Below, piece after piece: positions 63,758 through 64,000 of a stretch of 64,000 nucleotides of DNA. Each line of letters opens with the position of its first letter. The first letter of the stretch is position 1. A model generated the notes under the pieces. That model ran no database searches. It was not told the DNA's origin and worked only from the letters and a program-made list of their open reading frames with translations. Made by a program: the position numbers and the translations under genes. Source of the stretch: Granulibacter bethesdensis (GTDB taxonomy: Bacteria > Pseudomonadota > Alphaproteobacteria > Acetobacterales > Acetobacteraceae); assembly GCF_001889545.1 (NCBI RefSeq), contig NZ_CP018194.1:2243501-2307500 (forward strand), written 5' to 3'.

Positions 63758-64000
63758 CGCGGATCGCGATTTTCATCAGCGGCCGGGGCAGCAACATGCG
63801 CTCCCTGGTCTCTGCTGCACGTGCTCCCGGTTTTCCGGGACAGGTGGCGCTGGTCCTGTCCAACGATCCTGCCGCCGCCGGACTGGATTTCGCCCGTGAA
63901 GCCGGGATCGAGGCGCTATGCATCGATCACCGCCCCTTCGGCAAGGACCGGCAGGCGCATGAGCAAGCTATCGACGAAGCCCTGCGCGCCCGGAGAATCG
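63754..64000 (+). CDS. purN: Phosphoribosylglycinamide formyltransferase PurN (N-terminal part, runs off the window)
   Basis: The first 82 codons of a formyltransferase that converts GAR to FGAR using 10-formyl-THF. The N-terminus [19 protein letters not shown] is the PurN phosphate-binding signature with the GRGSN motif. [20 protein letters not shown] follows, also typical. It overlaps purM by four bases, so both are translated together. The catalytic Asn-His-Asp residues lie beyond the window. Confidence 0.92.
   Translation, partial: MTRIAIFISGRGSNMRSLVSAARAPGFPGQVALVLSNDPAAAGLDFAREAGIEALCIDHRPFGKDRQAHEQAIDEALRARRI

Overview
The window is a gene-dense, GC-rich bacterial chromosome segment with about 60 protein genes, no rRNA or tRNA that I can see, and no insertion sequences, prophage or CRISPR. 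Gene content and order point to an alphaproteobacterium of the Acetobacteraceae. The markers are a hopanoid (hpn) cluster, PhaR with PHA synthase, a CenR-type response regulator, HdaA with the ppk/purMN neighbourhood, the tsaE-amgK-murU-addB-addA-trxA string, the aroA-cmk-rpsA-sppA-ihfB-lapA-pyrF-trpF string and AddAB in place of RecBCD. A Granulibacter-like genome is my best guess; this is recognition by gene content, not a database match.

Layout. 1-6.2 kb: tail of hpnN, a homocysteine S-methyltransferase, an hpnL-like membrane protein, then hpnA-hpnB-hpnC-hpnD with stop/start overlaps. 6.2-10.3 kb: a small membrane protein and an asnB-like amidotransferase with two glycosyltransferases (surface glycan). 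10.4-18.2 kb: YgfZ-like protein, then a minus-strand set cytochrome c, hisN-like, yejA-yejB-yejE-yejF peptide importer. 18.3-20 kb: kdsB-pheA. 20-22.5 kb: class III-like PHA synthase with a small overlapping partner, divergent from phaR. 22.7-25 kb: XRE regulator, L,D-transpeptidase, CenR-like regulator around AT-rich spacers. 25-28.5 kb: xth, FAH-family, glutamine-amidotransferase-like hydrolase, ferredoxin-NADP reductase. 28.6-37.8 kb: tsaE, amgK, murU, addB, addA, trxA. 37.8-51.3 kb: a long minus-strand run aroA-cmk-rpsA-sppA-ihfB-lapA-pyrF-trpF-malic enzyme-trpB-trpA-accD-folC. 51.4-57.3 kb: small conserved proteins and a copper-resistance set led by a TetR regulator. 57.5-64 kb: ppk, hdaA, AI-2E-type permease, CDP-alcohol phosphatidyltransferase, purM, start of purN.

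How it works together. Much of the segment is envelope biology: squalene-type hopanoid precursor synthesis (HpnC/HpnD), HpnN transport, Kdo activation (KdsB), glycan decoration (AsnB/GT4/GT9), peptidoglycan recycling (AmgK/MurU), L,D-transpeptidase and CenR. A second theme is storage polymers (PHA synthase with PhaR; polyphosphate kinase). The rest is core metabolism: aromatic amino acids, folate, fatty-acid initiation, pyrimidine and purine synthesis, double-strand break repair.

The most interesting spots are the compact overlapping PHA-synthase pair with a perfect inverted repeat in the phaR intergenic region, the TetR-led copper operon with a perfect palindrome upstream, the SD-less hairpin leader of rpsA, the malic enzyme gene inside the trp gene string, and hpnABCD without hpnE. 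I found no clearly novel multi-gene system such as a defence island; the candidates above are variations on known systems.
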